42,546 nt of DNA from Clostridia bacterium (GTDB lineage: Bacteria; Bacillota; Clostridia; Christensenellales; Aristaeellaceae), in NCBI GenBank assembly GCA_017502305.1, contig JAFVVG010000059.1, forward strand, positions 1 through 42,546. The letters are read 5' to 3'. The translations under genes were made by a program, and so were the position numbers. Shown one piece after another: positions 1 through 8,547 of the stretch. Under the pieces are notes generated by a model, which was given only the letters and a program-made list of their open reading frames with translations, was not told where the DNA came from and ran no database searches. Positions within the stretch are counted from its first letter, which is position 1. Every line of letters starts with the position of its first letter.

Positions 1-2
1 GA

Positions 3-40
3 GAATCCCGCGAAGGGCCCTTCGGCCCTTTCGAAACCCA
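3..40 (+). repeat. hairpin module shared with the spacer after fhs
   Basis: The arms CGAAGGGC and GCCCTTTCG flank a short loop and are followed by AAACCCA. The same module, with the same single-A bulge but a different loop, is at about 22679-22713. Conserved arms with a variable loop point to a repeated structural element, not chance. It is cut by the window edge, so the array may extend leftward. Confidence 0.6.
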
Positions 41-73
41 TTGGCGGATATGTTGCTATTCAATTTCCTTGTT

Positions 74-110
74 GGGGTCACGGCGCTCAACGGGAGCGCC
101 GCGACGCGGG
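74..110 (+). repeat. GGGGTCAC palindromic repeat, copy 1
   Basis: The sequence starts GGGGTCACGGCGC and ends GCGCCGCGACGCG. The inner arms are GGCGCTC and GAGCGCC around a five-base loop. It is one of four copies in the window (others at 189-221, 13064-13098 and 22748-22783). The outer arms GTC/GAC also pair, with one mismatch between them and the core. Confidence 0.7.
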
Positions 111-120
111 TGTGTTGCGT

Positions 121-156
121 TCTTGAAAACGTCCCTGCGGGTGTTGCCGCAGGGAC
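121..156 (-). terminator. probable terminator downstream of pgk
   Basis: A perfect 10-bp stem (GTCCCTGCGG/CCGCAGGGAC, loop of six) occupies 131-156. Read on the minus strand it is followed by GTTTTC, a short U-tract. It lies 114 bases past the pgk stop codon and between two inverted copies of the GGGGTCAC palindrome. The short U-tract keeps confidence moderate. Confidence 0.5.
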
Positions 157-188
157 AAGGGGAAACAGTAACTTGCCGTCGGCCTGTA

Positions 189-221
189 CGTCGCGGCGCA
201 TCTGTCATGCGCCGTGACCCC
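189..221 (-). repeat. GGGGTCAC palindromic repeat, copy 2 (inverted)
   Basis: Read on the minus strand it starts GGGGTCACGGCGC and ends GCGCCGCGACG. Its inner arms are GGCGCAT and ATGCGCC, so the two variable tip positions differ from the other copies yet still pair. It faces copy 1 across the pgk terminator hairpin. No gene is visible between 1 and 269. Confidence 0.65.
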
Positions 222-269
222 CGCTAAGTTGTCTTGGTGCGCGGGAGCGCCGAAACGGGTCGAAGACCC

Positions 270-1466
<1,197 letters not shown>

Positions 1467-1535
1467 GATACAACACTCCTTTGAATCGTTTGCATGAATT
1501 GCGTTTATTGCAAAAGCCTGTTTTCAGGCGTGCAA

Positions 1536-2567
1536 TCATTGTTGTTCGGCCATCTCCAGCATGGCCCTGGCGGCGCCTTCATCGGTGATGAGGGCCGCAT
1601 GGTGATATCTGCGCACAATGGCAGCAATGGCCTGCGCCTTGCGCTTGCCCGCCGCCACGGCGATCATCTGGCAGGAGGGCTTGAGACGGTTCAGGTCAAC
1701 GCCTACGCTGGAGGCCGCCAGCAGTACCTCGCCATCCCTGCTGAAGTAATAGCCCAGGGCTTCCGCCACGGCGCCGCCTTCCTCCAGCCTGCGCATCTGG
1801 GGTACAGGAAGCTTGCGCTCCTGCGCGCTTTCATCCGCCCGGCCAATGCCGTGGAGGATCACATCCGCCCGCTGCAGCCGGTCCATGACCTCACGCACCT
1901 CGGGCACCTTGAGCATTTCCTGCATGGCGCTGGCGTCGATACCGTCCGGCAGGTGAATCAGCCGGTGATGTCCACCCAGCCGCTGGGCGATCTCCGCCGC
2001 CAGGGTGTTGGCCTGATAAGCCACCGCACGGCCCAGGCCGCCGCGGGCAGGCACCACCATCACGTTGAGAGGGGTGGTGGACTGCATATACCGTGCCACC
2101 GCCGCCACCGTGCTGCCGCCGGTCACCGCCAGGGTGCTGCCGCTTTGCAGCGTGGCGCGGACACGGCCAGCCGCCATGCGGCCCATATCCTGCAGGACGC
2201 TCTCGTCCTCATCGGCATCGCCTGCGGCTACATGCACCTTATCGATGCCGTATACCTCCGCAAGGCGGTTTTCCAGGTCTGTCAGGCCATGCACGGCACG
2301 GTTGAAGGCCTGCACGGCTTCAAGCAATTCCTGGCCCTTGGCGGTAAGCATCATGCCGGAGGCGTTCAGGTCGATCAGACCTTCCTCCTTCAGCAGTGCC
2401 GCGTCGCTGCGCACTTCCCTTTCGGGCAGCTGCAGCTTTGCCGCCAGCTGACGCCGTCCCACCGGTGCCATGGCCGCGATGCGCTCCAGCACCAGGGCGC
2501 GGCGGGCAAACTCCCCCGCCAGGTCAGGCGCCAGCTGCCGCATCAGTCGCACGAAATCGTACTGCAT
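1536..2567 (-). CDS. cggR: CggR-type central glycolytic genes regulator (SorC family)
   Basis: Transcriptional repressor of lower-glycolysis genes. In Bacillus the family senses fructose-1,6-bisphosphate; that is family knowledge, not visible here. The N-terminal helix-turn-helix covers roughly residues 27-70 and a SorC/DeoR-type sugar-phosphate effector domain follows from about residue 90, with the glycine-rich VTGGSTVAAVA stretch. The chosen ATG lies 6 nt after GGAGGG, giving 343 residues, close to the family norm of about 340; a GTG 18 nt upstream overlaps that ribosome site and is rejected. A sigma-A promoter is at 2600-2628. Its position directly before pgk supports the call. Confidence 0.9.
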   Translation of the reverse strand: MQYDFVRLMRQLAPDLAGEFARRALVLERIAAMAPVGRRQLAAKLQLPEREVRSDAALLKEEGLIDLNASGMMLTAKGQELLEAVQAFNRAVHGLTDLENRLAEVYGIDKVHVAAGDADEDESVLQDMGRMAAGRVRATLQSGSTLAVTGGSTVAAVARYMQSTTPLNVMVVPARGGLGRAVAYQANTLAAEIAQRLGGHHRLIHLPDGIDASAMQEMLKVPEVREVMDRLQRADVILHGIGRADESAQERKLPVPQMRRLEEGGAVAEALGYYFSRDGEVLLAASSVGVDLNRLKPSCQMIAVAAGKRKAQAIAAIVRRYHHAALITDEGAARAMLEMAEQQ

Positions 2568-2599
2568 GGTCATCCCTCCGGGCACAATCCGTCCCTTTC

Positions 2600-2628
2600 A
2601 TCATACCACGATCATCCAATAATTACAA
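2600..2628 (-). promoter_or_regulatory. sigma-A promoter of cggR-pgk
   Basis: On the minus strand TTGTAA, 17 nt, TATGAT lies about 30 nt upstream of the cggR start. The tandem CGGGAC/TGTC operator known from Bacillus cggR was not seen. Confidence 0.55.
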
Positions 2629-2659
2629 GGGTTTTGACAAAGTTTTAACGGGTAACGGG

Positions 2660-3694
2660 TCAATTTTCCTCCGGGCGGACGAAATCCGTCCAGGTGCGGT
2701 TCTTGAACATGGTGCGGAACTGTTTGTATTTGTAAGAATCCCGCCAGCCGTTATCCGTGCAGGAGCCAATGGTAAAGTTGGCGTTGGTCTCGGGGTTGGC
2801 CTCGATATAGCGCGCCTGCTGCTCCTTGCTCACGTTGGCCTGAGTGCACCAGAAGCGCTCCAGCTCCAACCCGTCCAGCACGGAAAGGTCAGTCTCCTTG
2901 AGCTTTGTGCGGCACAGGTTCAGGTCACGCAGGTTCTTCAGTTCCGCCAGAGGAGTCACATCGGAGATGTTGTTCATGAACAATTCCAGGTATTCCAGGT
3001 GCTCCAGCTGAGCGATGGGGGTGATATCCTTGATGCTGTTATCCGCCAGGATCAGCACCTCCAGCTCCGGCAGATACTTCAGCCAGCTCAGATCCTTCAC
3101 CGCGTTGTGACCGATGTCCAGGGCCTTCAGGCCCGGCACATACTTGAGGTTTTCAAAGTGCTTCTCTGTCAGGTCAGGCTTATCGCTCACCTTCTTCTGG
3201 GTGGAGAAGGCCGTGGCGTCGGTGCGGATGCGATACTTGCTGGATATGGTCACCAGCCAGTTGAACTTGATCTCCGGGTACTCCTCCATCATGGGCACGA
3301 TGACCTTATTGTCCAGCTCCCGGTGGTTGAAGGTGTACACCTCCTTCACATTGGGCATGTGGTCGATCAGCCATTTCAGGTCATCCTTGGTGACCTTGGC
3401 CTTGCCGTTATCCAGGTCAAGAACCTCGCTCTGGTTATCGATCCAACTGTTGCAATACCAGATAGTAAAGTTGAAGGTGGAGTCCTCGGGCATCTCCGCC
3501 ATCAGCTTTTTCAGCTGCTTGATGGAGAATTTTGTCTGCTCCATGTCAAATTCCATGGGCTGATTTTCTTTGATGAAGGCCAGCACCTTGTTATACTTGG
3601 TTTTATCCAGGGGCTTCTCCTCCGCCGATGCGCAGGTAAACACCGAAAGAATCGCCAGCATCAGCGCCATCAGCCTGCAAATATGCTTCATCAT
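2660..3694 (-). CDS. secreted leucine-rich-repeat protein
   Basis: A 344-residue protein with a clear signal peptide (residues 1-24, hydrophobic LMALMLAILSVF, cleavage after ASA). Residues about 190-285 hold five or so 22-residue leucine-rich repeats of the SDS22/internalin type, seen as repeated LKALDIGHNAV, LEVLILADNSI and LEYLELFMNNI. The N-terminal third (residues 30-180) has weaker repeat-like stretches such as LKKLMAEMP. The last 60 residues carry several tryptophans and no membrane anchor or sortase motif. It starts at an ATG 8 nt after AAGGAGG. Such proteins bind other proteins or surfaces; the partner is unknown. It is on the same strand as cggR but separated by the cggR promoter, so it may be its own transcript. 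Confidence 0.75.
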   Translation of the reverse strand: MMKHICRLMALMLAILSVFTCASAEEKPLDKTKYNKVLAFIKENQPMEFDMEQTKFSIKQLKKLMAEMPEDSTFNFTIWYCNSWIDNQSEVLDLDNGKAKVTKDDLKWLIDHMPNVKEVYTFNHRELDNKVIVPMMEEYPEIKFNWLVTISSKYRIRTDATAFSTQKKVSDKPDLTEKHFENLKYVPGLKALDIGHNAVKDLSWLKYLPELEVLILADNSIKDITPIAQLEHLEYLELFMNNISDVTPLAELKNLRDLNLCRTKLKETDLSVLDGLELERFWCTQANVSKEQQARYIEANPETNANFTIGSCTDNGWRDSYKYKQFRTMFKNRTWTDFVRPEEN

Positions 3695-3746
3695 AGGTTC
3701 AGCCTCCTTTGCTTGCCCGCATAGAATGCACCAGGGAGGTGCTTGA

Positions 3747-4004
3747 ATGGTTGTTGTTTATCCCCGGCTGATCCTGCTCACGGCAGGAGCCGGTCTGCTG
3801 CTTGCCAGCTTTGCCCTGCGGTTTGATCCCCGGGGCAAAGCCGCCCGTGCGCTGCGCAGCTGCGTCGCCGGGCTGTTTCTGCTGCTTGCCTGGAATCTGC
3901 TTCCCCTTCCCCATCTGGGGGTGAATCCCCTGTCGGCCTGGCTGGCAGGCTCCCTGGGGCTGCCAGGCGCAGGGCTGCTGGCAGTGTTGGCAAGGCTGCC
4001 TTAG
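3747..4004 (+). CDS. BofA-like small membrane protein (pro-sigma-K processing inhibitor family)
   Basis: An 85-residue protein with two hydrophobic segments (about residues 5-22 and 38-53) and a C-terminal GVNPLSAWLAGSLGLPGAG. That ending matches the BofA family pattern NPxxAxxxGxLGxPG, and BofA is 87 residues in Bacillus. In Bacillus BofA tethers the SpoIVFA/FB protease complex in the forespore outer membrane and delays sigma-K activation. Start: ATG after GGGAGGTG. It stands alone on the plus strand and its TAG overlaps the TAA of convergent thiI by four bases (4001-4004). The family assignment rests on the C-terminal motif and length; a sporulation role is inferred and some clostridial relatives lack a sigma-K checkpoint. 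Confidence 0.7.
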   Translation: MVVVYPRLILLTAGAGLLLASFALRFDPRGKAARALRSCVAGLFLLLAWNLLPLPHLGVNPLSAWLAGSLGLPGAGLLAVLARLP

Positions 4005-5146
4005 CAGTGGTGAATCTCGATGCCGGCGATGGCTTCTTCAATCAGCGCCTCGGCATCCAGCTTGCTCTCGCCCTCCAGGATCTTATCCATCTTGGGGTTG
4101 GTGGCGGGGTGCTTGGGGGTGAACACGGTACAGCAGTCCTCATAGGGCAGCGAGGAAGTCTCGAAGGTGCCGATCTTCTGGGCGATATCGATGATCTCCA
4201 CCTTGTCGAAGCCGATCACCGGGCGGAAGACAGGCATGGTCACCACGCTGTCGGTGGTACCCAGGGCAGCCATGGTCTGGCTTGCCACCTGCCCGATGCT
4301 CTCGCCGGTGATCAGGGCGCTGGCATGCTCCTTCTGGGCCACACGTTCAGCAATGCGCATCATGAAGCGGCGCATGATCAGCGTGGTGTAATCATCGGGG
4401 CACTTCTCGTGGATTTCCATCTGAATCTTGGTGAAGGGCACCACGTGCACCCGGATGCCGCAGCAGCTCTCGGAAAGGATGCGGGCCAGGTCCAGCACCT
4501 TTTCCAGGGCGCGGTCGCTGGTGTAGGGATAGGAGTGGAAGTGCACCGCGCTGATCTGTACGCCGCGCTTGGCGATCATCCAGCCGGCCACGGGGCTGTC
4601 GATGCCGCCGGAAAGCAGCAGCGTGGCCCGGCCGTTGGTACCTACGGGCATGCCGCCCACAGCGGGAATCACCCTCACATACAGGTAAGCAGAATCGCGG
4701 ATCTCCACGTTCACGGTATAATCGGGATTCTTCACATCCACCTTCAGCTCGGGGTTGGAGCGCAGGATGCGGCCACCCACCTGGGCGTTGATCTGGGGAG
4801 AATCCATGAAGTACCGCTTATCGCTGCGGCGGGCGGAAACCTTGAAGGTGCCCTTCAGGCCGGCCACCATGTTCACCGCCTGCTGGCAGATGGCCTCGAA
4901 GTCGTCCTTGGGCATTTCGATGGCGGGGCACACGCTGTGCACGCCAAAGACCTTCGTAACCCGGCGGATGCACTCCTCCTGGTCGGAAAAATCGGAAACG
5001 AAAATGCGGCTGTCATTCACCCAGACGTTGCCGCCCAGCTCCTTCACCGCGTGCTTGATCTTCTTCACCAGCTCACGGATGAAATAGGGGCGGTTCAGAC
5101 CCTTGAGGAAAATCTCGCCAAATCGAACCAGCAGCAACTCGCGCAT
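4001..5146 (-). CDS. thiI: tRNA 4-thiouridine synthase ThiI
   Basis: Uses ATP and persulfide sulfur to make 4-thiouridine at position 8 of tRNA, and in many bacteria supplies sulfur for thiazole. An N-terminal ferredoxin-like/THUMP region spans about residues 1-165. The PP-loop SGGIDSP at residues 179-185 binds ATP, and EDCCTVFTPKHP near the C-terminus is typical. At 381 residues it lacks the C-terminal rhodanese domain of the E. coli enzyme, as in other Firmicutes. The ATG follows AGGAGAG by five bases; an upstream in-frame ATG would overlap the preceding gene. The cysteine desulfurase gene ends 13 bp upstream, matching the nifZ-thiI pair of Bacillus, so that desulfurase is the likely sulfur donor. 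Confidence 0.95.
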   Translation of the reverse strand: MRELLLVRFGEIFLKGLNRPYFIRELVKKIKHAVKELGGNVWVNDSRIFVSDFSDQEECIRRVTKVFGVHSVCPAIEMPKDDFEAICQQAVNMVAGLKGTFKVSARRSDKRYFMDSPQINAQVGGRILRSNPELKVDVKNPDYTVNVEIRDSAYLYVRVIPAVGGMPVGTNGRATLLLSGGIDSPVAGWMIAKRGVQISAVHFHSYPYTSDRALEKVLDLARILSESCCGIRVHVVPFTKIQMEIHEKCPDDYTTLIMRRFMMRIAERVAQKEHASALITGESIGQVASQTMAALGTTDSVVTMPVFRPVIGFDKVEIIDIAQKIGTFETSSLPYEDCCTVFTPKHPATNPKMDKILEGESKLDAEALIEEAIAGIEIHHC

Positions 5147-5159
5147 GGTAACTCTCCTA

Positions 5160-6311
5160 TCATCGTCTGACATACTTATGCAGCATGTCGTAATGTTTTT
5201 TCACGCATTCCACAGCGTAGTCAATCTCCTCTGCCGTGTTTTCCGGGCAGAAGCTGAAGCGCAGGGCAGTATCCGCCATTTGCGTGGACAGACCCATGGC
5301 CGTCAAAACGCCGGAAACCTTCTGCTTGCGGCTTGCACAGGCGGAGCCGGCGGAAACATACACCCCGTTGCCCTCCAGGGCAAAGAGCATGGTCTGGCTG
5401 CGCACCGGCGGCAGGCTCACGTTCAGGATGTGGGGCGCACAGGCCTCGTCGTCCAGCTCAGGGCCGTTGAGGATGGCGGCAGGCACGGCTTCCCGCAGCT
5501 TTTTCCACATGCGGCGCTTGAGGGCCAGCATCCGCTCCGCGCCATCCCCGGGATAGGTGCGCACAGCCTCCCCCAGGCCCACAATGCCCGGTACATTCTC
5601 CGTGCCGGAGCGGTAGCCATCTTCCTGGCCGCCGCCGAACACAATGGGGTTCAGCCGGTGATTCCTGTGGACGATCAGCCCGCCCACACCCTTGCAGGCG
5701 TGGATCTTGTGGCCGCTGAAGGCGTAGGTCTGAATGCCCAGCCGGCCAAATTCCATCGGCACCCGCAGGAAGCCCTGCACGCCATCCACGTGGATGGCGG
5801 CTTGCGGGCACTTGGCATCGCGCAGGCGCACAACTTCCTTCAGGGGCTGGATGGCGCCGGATTCGTTGTTTACCTGCATCACGCAGATGAGGTGCACGTT
5901 ATCGTCCAACAGGGCTTCGTATGCCTCCAGGTCCAGTACGCCGTCACGCCTCACAGGGAGCAGGTGCACCTGGTGGCCCATGCGGCGGATCTCCTCCTCG
6001 CAGGCCAGCACAGCGGGGTGCTCCACATTCAGGATCAGCACCTTGCCGGGCTTCTTCATCCGGCGCAGATGACCGAAGATGGCGATGTTGTCCGCCTCGG
6101 TACCCCCGGAGGTGAAGATCAGCCGGTGGCCGGCGGCGCCGGCGGCCTCCAGGCAGGCCTTGCGGGCAGCGGAGATCAGCTTCTCCGCCTGCATGGCAGG
6201 CTTGTAGAGGGCGGAGGGGTTATGCCAATGGGAGGTCATGGCCTCAGACATAGCAGTCACCACCGCGTCGCTGGGACGGGTGGTGGCGCTGTTATCCAGA
6301 TATACTTCCAT
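5160..6311 (-). CDS. cysteine desulfurase (NifS/IscS family, ThiI partner)
   Basis: A PLP enzyme that converts cysteine to alanine and carries sulfur as a persulfide. The 383-residue chain has the PLP lysine in SGHKIH (Lys202) and the catalytic loop cysteine in SAGSACAS (Cys325). TSGGTEADN at residues 68-75 contacts the cofactor phosphate. Adjacent thiI, 13 bp downstream, argues for a tRNA-thiolation role like Bacillus NifZ rather than general Fe-S assembly; no iscU-like scaffold gene is nearby. The gene lies 5 bp after the small membrane protein gene, so the group is probably one transcript. Confidence 0.93.
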   Translation of the reverse strand: MEVYLDNSATTRPSDAVVTAMSEAMTSHWHNPSALYKPAMQAEKLISAARKACLEAAGAAGHRLIFTSGGTEADNIAIFGHLRRMKKPGKVLILNVEHPAVLACEEEIRRMGHQVHLLPVRRDGVLDLEAYEALLDDNVHLICVMQVNNESGAIQPLKEVVRLRDAKCPQAAIHVDGVQGFLRVPMEFGRLGIQTYAFSGHKIHACKGVGGLIVHRNHRLNPIVFGGGQEDGYRSGTENVPGIVGLGEAVRTYPGDGAERMLALKRRMWKKLREAVPAAILNGPELDDEACAPHILNVSLPPVRSQTMLFALEGNGVYVSAGSACASRKQKVSGVLTAMGLSTQMADTALRFSFCPENTAEEIDYAVECVKKHYDMLHKYVRR

Positions 6312-6316
6312 GCTTT

Positions 6317-6847
6317 TTACTCCTGCCAGGCACCGTGGGGCAGATAGAACTTGATGTAGCTGACCATTTCCTCGCTGGGCTCAAAAACGATCAGCCGCTT
6401 GCTGGAATCCTTCTGGATATAGAAGTAATACAGCTCGGCGCCACGGTTGAGGAACCAGTTGCTGGTCTTGATGCCGTTCATGGACATATAGCGCTGGAAG
6501 GCGCTGCCGCTGACCTTACCGAAAGCCTCCACACGGTTCACCGCCAGGCTTCCCAGGCTCTTGCGCTTCTGGTTATTGAACACCATAGCGAAGTCCAGCG
6601 CACCGTTGGTGAAGGTATACTCATACTCGGTGCGGAGACGGTCGCGGTACAGGAACAAAAGGAACGCGCCGCCCAGGCACAGCACCGTGAGAACCAGGCT
6701 GATGACGTCGAACTGCACAAACAGCGTCTGGAACATCATGAAGCCAAAGATGCCCATGAAAATCATCAGCACCAGGGAGAACATATACAGCGCCTCGTTC
6801 ACGCCGCGCTGCTTCTTGATCACAACTTCTTCCAGAAAACGATCCAT
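6317..6847 (-). CDS. small two-helix membrane protein (DUF6106-like)
   Basis: A 176-residue protein with a short basic cytoplasmic start, two transmembrane helices (about residues 20-42 and 47-67, FSLVLMIFMGIFGFMMF and ISLVLTVLCLGGAFLLFL) and a soluble C-terminal domain of about 105 residues rich in aromatic and basic residues. The arrangement resembles the clostridial family DUF6106 from memory; function is unknown. It starts at an ATG preceded by GGAGG. It lies between the YuiD-type gene and the desulfurase-thiI pair on the same strand with a 5-bp gap to the desulfurase, so it is probably cotranscribed. Confidence 0.6.
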   Translation of the reverse strand: MDRFLEEVVIKKQRGVNEALYMFSLVLMIFMGIFGFMMFQTLFVQFDVISLVLTVLCLGGAFLLFLYRDRLRTEYEYTFTNGALDFAMVFNNQKRKSLGSLAVNRVEAFGKVSGSAFQRYMSMNGIKTSNWFLNRGAELYYFYIQKDSSKRLIVFEPSEEMVSYIKFYLPHGAWQE

Positions 6848-6874
6848 GATGAATTCCTCCGTGTTGAAAATGAT

Positions 6875-7326
6875 TTACAGCAGGATATACGCCACTGCCG
6901 TAAGAATACCCAGAATCGCGCCGCCCAGCACCTCCAGGGGCTTGTGACCCACCAGCTCCTTCAGGTCGTCATCGGCAATGGGCTTGCCATCGATGAACAC
7001 CTGACGTAGGATCTCGTTGATCACCTGGGCCTGGATGCCGGTTTCCCGGCGGACGCCGGTGGCGTCGTACATGACCACCGAGGCAAACACCACGCACACC
7101 GCGAACTCGATGGAGTCAAACCCGGCAATGGAACCAGCCATCAGCGCCAGGGAAACCACAAACGCCGTATGGGGGAGGGCATGCCGCCGGAACCGAAGAA
7201 ACGCTTCCAGTCCCAGTTCTTTTCCACCAGCCAGTAGGTGGGAATCTTGATGGCCTGTGCCACAAACCAGGCCGTTACCGCGCACAGCAGCGCCTGATTG
7301 TGGAAGATGCCCAGCAGATTGTGCAT
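6875..7326 (-). pseudogene. YuiD-type divergent PAP2 family membrane protein, frameshifted
   Basis: Two reading frames join into one protein of about 150 residues, the normal length for this family. The first frame (from 7326) encodes the start MHNLLGIFHNQALL to FFGSGGMPS. The second resumes at HTAFVVSLALMAG and runs to the stop at 6875 with the typical VMYDATGVRRETG. The family motif is GGMPSSH followed by an Ala-rich helix. Here the run TCCCCC (minus strand of 7171-7176) is one base short, so the frame breaks inside that motif. Both halves are well conserved, so the lesion is recent, an assembly error in a C-run, or rescued by -1 slippage. Family members are predicted membrane proteins of unknown substrate. 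Start: ATG after GGAGG. Confidence 0.8.
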
Positions 7327-7344
7327 CGGGGGGTACCTCCGATC

Positions 7345-7361
7345 ATGTAATGCGATTACAT
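7345..7361. promoter_or_regulatory. perfect 17-bp dyad in the leader of the YuiD-type gene
   Basis: ATGTAAT and ATTACAT are separated by GCG. The dyad lies 18 bp upstream of the start codon and just downstream of a possible -10 at 7369-7374, where a repressor would block transcription. No regulator is identified. Confidence 0.4.
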
Positions 7362-7368
7362 CTTATTT

Positions 7369-7398
7369 ATTGTACTCAATGGAGCGGCCTTTGCGCAA
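7369..7398 (-). promoter_or_regulatory. possible promoter for the YuiD-type gene through thiI
   Basis: On the minus strand TTGCGC, 18 nt, TACAAT lies in the 110-bp gap after ispA. The -35 is weak and the spacing long. The gap otherwise shows only the dyad at 7345-7361. Confidence 0.35.
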
Positions 7399-7436
7399 GC
7401 CCCTAAGCGAAAATTCACGGAAAAGCAATATTCCGC

Positions 7437-8312
7437 TTACATCACCCGCTCCAGGGTGGATTGCGCCAGTTCCCGCAAGAATGCGCCGTTTTCGCCAAAG
7501 CACTCAAGCGCCTCCACCGCCTGGCGGCTGTGCTCCGCCGCGTCAAGCCGGGTCTGCTCCACACCGCATGCGGCCACCCAGGTCAGCTTGCCCAGAGCGG
7601 CGTCCATGCCGGTGTTCTTGCCCAGCAGCGCAGCGTCGCCCTCCACGTCCAGCAGGTCGTCCACCATCTGGAAGGCCATGCCCAGGTGGAAGCCATAGGC
7701 AATGCCCTGGCGCACCTGTTCCTCGCCGGCGCCGGCCAGGATCAGCCCCGCCTCCAGCGGCGCGGTGAGCAGATCCGCCGTTTTGTGGGCGTGAATGTAG
7801 CTCACCTTCTCCAGGGTAGGTTCGGAACCTTCCTGGGTCACGTCGATGGTTTGGCCAGCCACCATGCCTGTCACGCCGGCCCTTCGGGCAATGGCCTCCG
7901 CCGCCTTCACGCCCCGCAAATCTCCCATGGCGCAGGCGGCACGGAGCATCAGCTCCATAGCGGCGCTGAGCAACCCGTCACCAGCCAGAATGGCTACGTC
8001 CTCGCCAAACACCTTATGGTTGGTGGGCTTGCCCCGGCGCAGGTCGTCGTTGTCCATGGCGGGCAGGTCGTCGTGGATCAAGCTGTAGGTGTGGATCATC
8101 TCCAGGGCGCAGGCAAAGGGCAGCGCCATCTCCACATCGCCGCCGGCCATGTCGCAGGCAGCGAGCAGCAGCACCGGGCGCAGCCGCTTGCCGCCGGCCT
8201 CCAGGGAGTATTCCATGGATTCCAGCAGCTTCTCCGGGATGTATCCTAGGCTGCGCAGCTGGGGGGACAGGGCGTCCTCCACCAGCTTCAGGTATTCAGC
8301 ATAGGTTCTCAT
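7437..8312 (-). CDS. ispA: polyprenyl (farnesyl/geranyl) diphosphate synthase
   Basis: Condenses isopentenyl diphosphate with allylic diphosphates to make C10-C15 prenyl diphosphates for isoprenoid and undecaprenyl synthesis. The 291-residue chain carries the first aspartate-rich motif DDLPAMD at residues 81-87 and the second DDLLD at 218-222, plus GKRLRP at residues 41-46. The start codon overlaps the xseB stop by four bases (ATGA), the usual xseA-xseB-ispA order. It appears to be the last gene of the asp23-to-ispA operon. Chain length (farnesyl versus geranyl) cannot be told for certain from sequence alone. Confidence 0.94.
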   Translation of the reverse strand: MRTYAEYLKLVEDALSPQLRSLGYIPEKLLESMEYSLEAGGKRLRPVLLLAACDMAGGDVEMALPFACALEMIHTYSLIHDDLPAMDNDDLRRGKPTNHKVFGEDVAILAGDGLLSAAMELMLRAACAMGDLRGVKAAEAIARRAGVTGMVAGQTIDVTQEGSEPTLEKVSYIHAHKTADLLTAPLEAGLILAGAGEEQVRQGIAYGFHLGMAFQMVDDLLDVEGDAALLGKNTGMDAALGKLTWVAACGVEQTRLDAAEHSRQAVEALECFGENGAFLRELAQSTLERVM

Positions 8313-8545
8313 GCTTCATCCTCCAGGGGTGCTTCCTCGTCCTCGCCCGCCGCGTTTTGACGGATCACCGTCAGCCGCTGGGTGGCGGCAGCCAGCTCCT
8401 TCTCCATGGAGGCGAGCATGGCCATGCCTTCCTCGTAGCGCTTCATGGATTCCTCCAGGGGCAGTCCCCCGCTCTCCATCTGGGCGATGAGCAACTCCAC
8501 ATTTTCCAGCTGCTGTTCAAAGGTCAGCTTTTTCTTGGCTGCCAT
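8309..8545 (-). CDS. xseB: exodeoxyribonuclease VII small subunit
   Basis: Small subunit of the single-strand nuclease ExoVII, which trims DNA during repair. It has 78 residues with the family signature FEQQLENVELLIAQMESGGL and LEESMKRYEEGM, a two-helix coiled structure. The second ATG is chosen because GGAGG sits 7 nt before it; the first ATG lies only one base after that site. It overlaps ispA by ATGA and starts 2 bp after the xseA stop. The subunit is intact although its partner xseA carries a nonsense codon, so whether it has a partner depends on that lesion. Confidence 0.93.
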   Translation of the reverse strand: MAAKKKLTFEQQLENVELLIAQMESGGLPLEESMKRYEEGMAMLASMEKELAAATQRLTVIRQNAAGEDEEAPLEDEA

Positions 8546-8547
8546 GT

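Noticed and set aside
2586..2640. Classical CggR operator at the cggR promoter
   Set aside because: The direct-repeat CGGGAC/TGTC pattern was looked for and not found.
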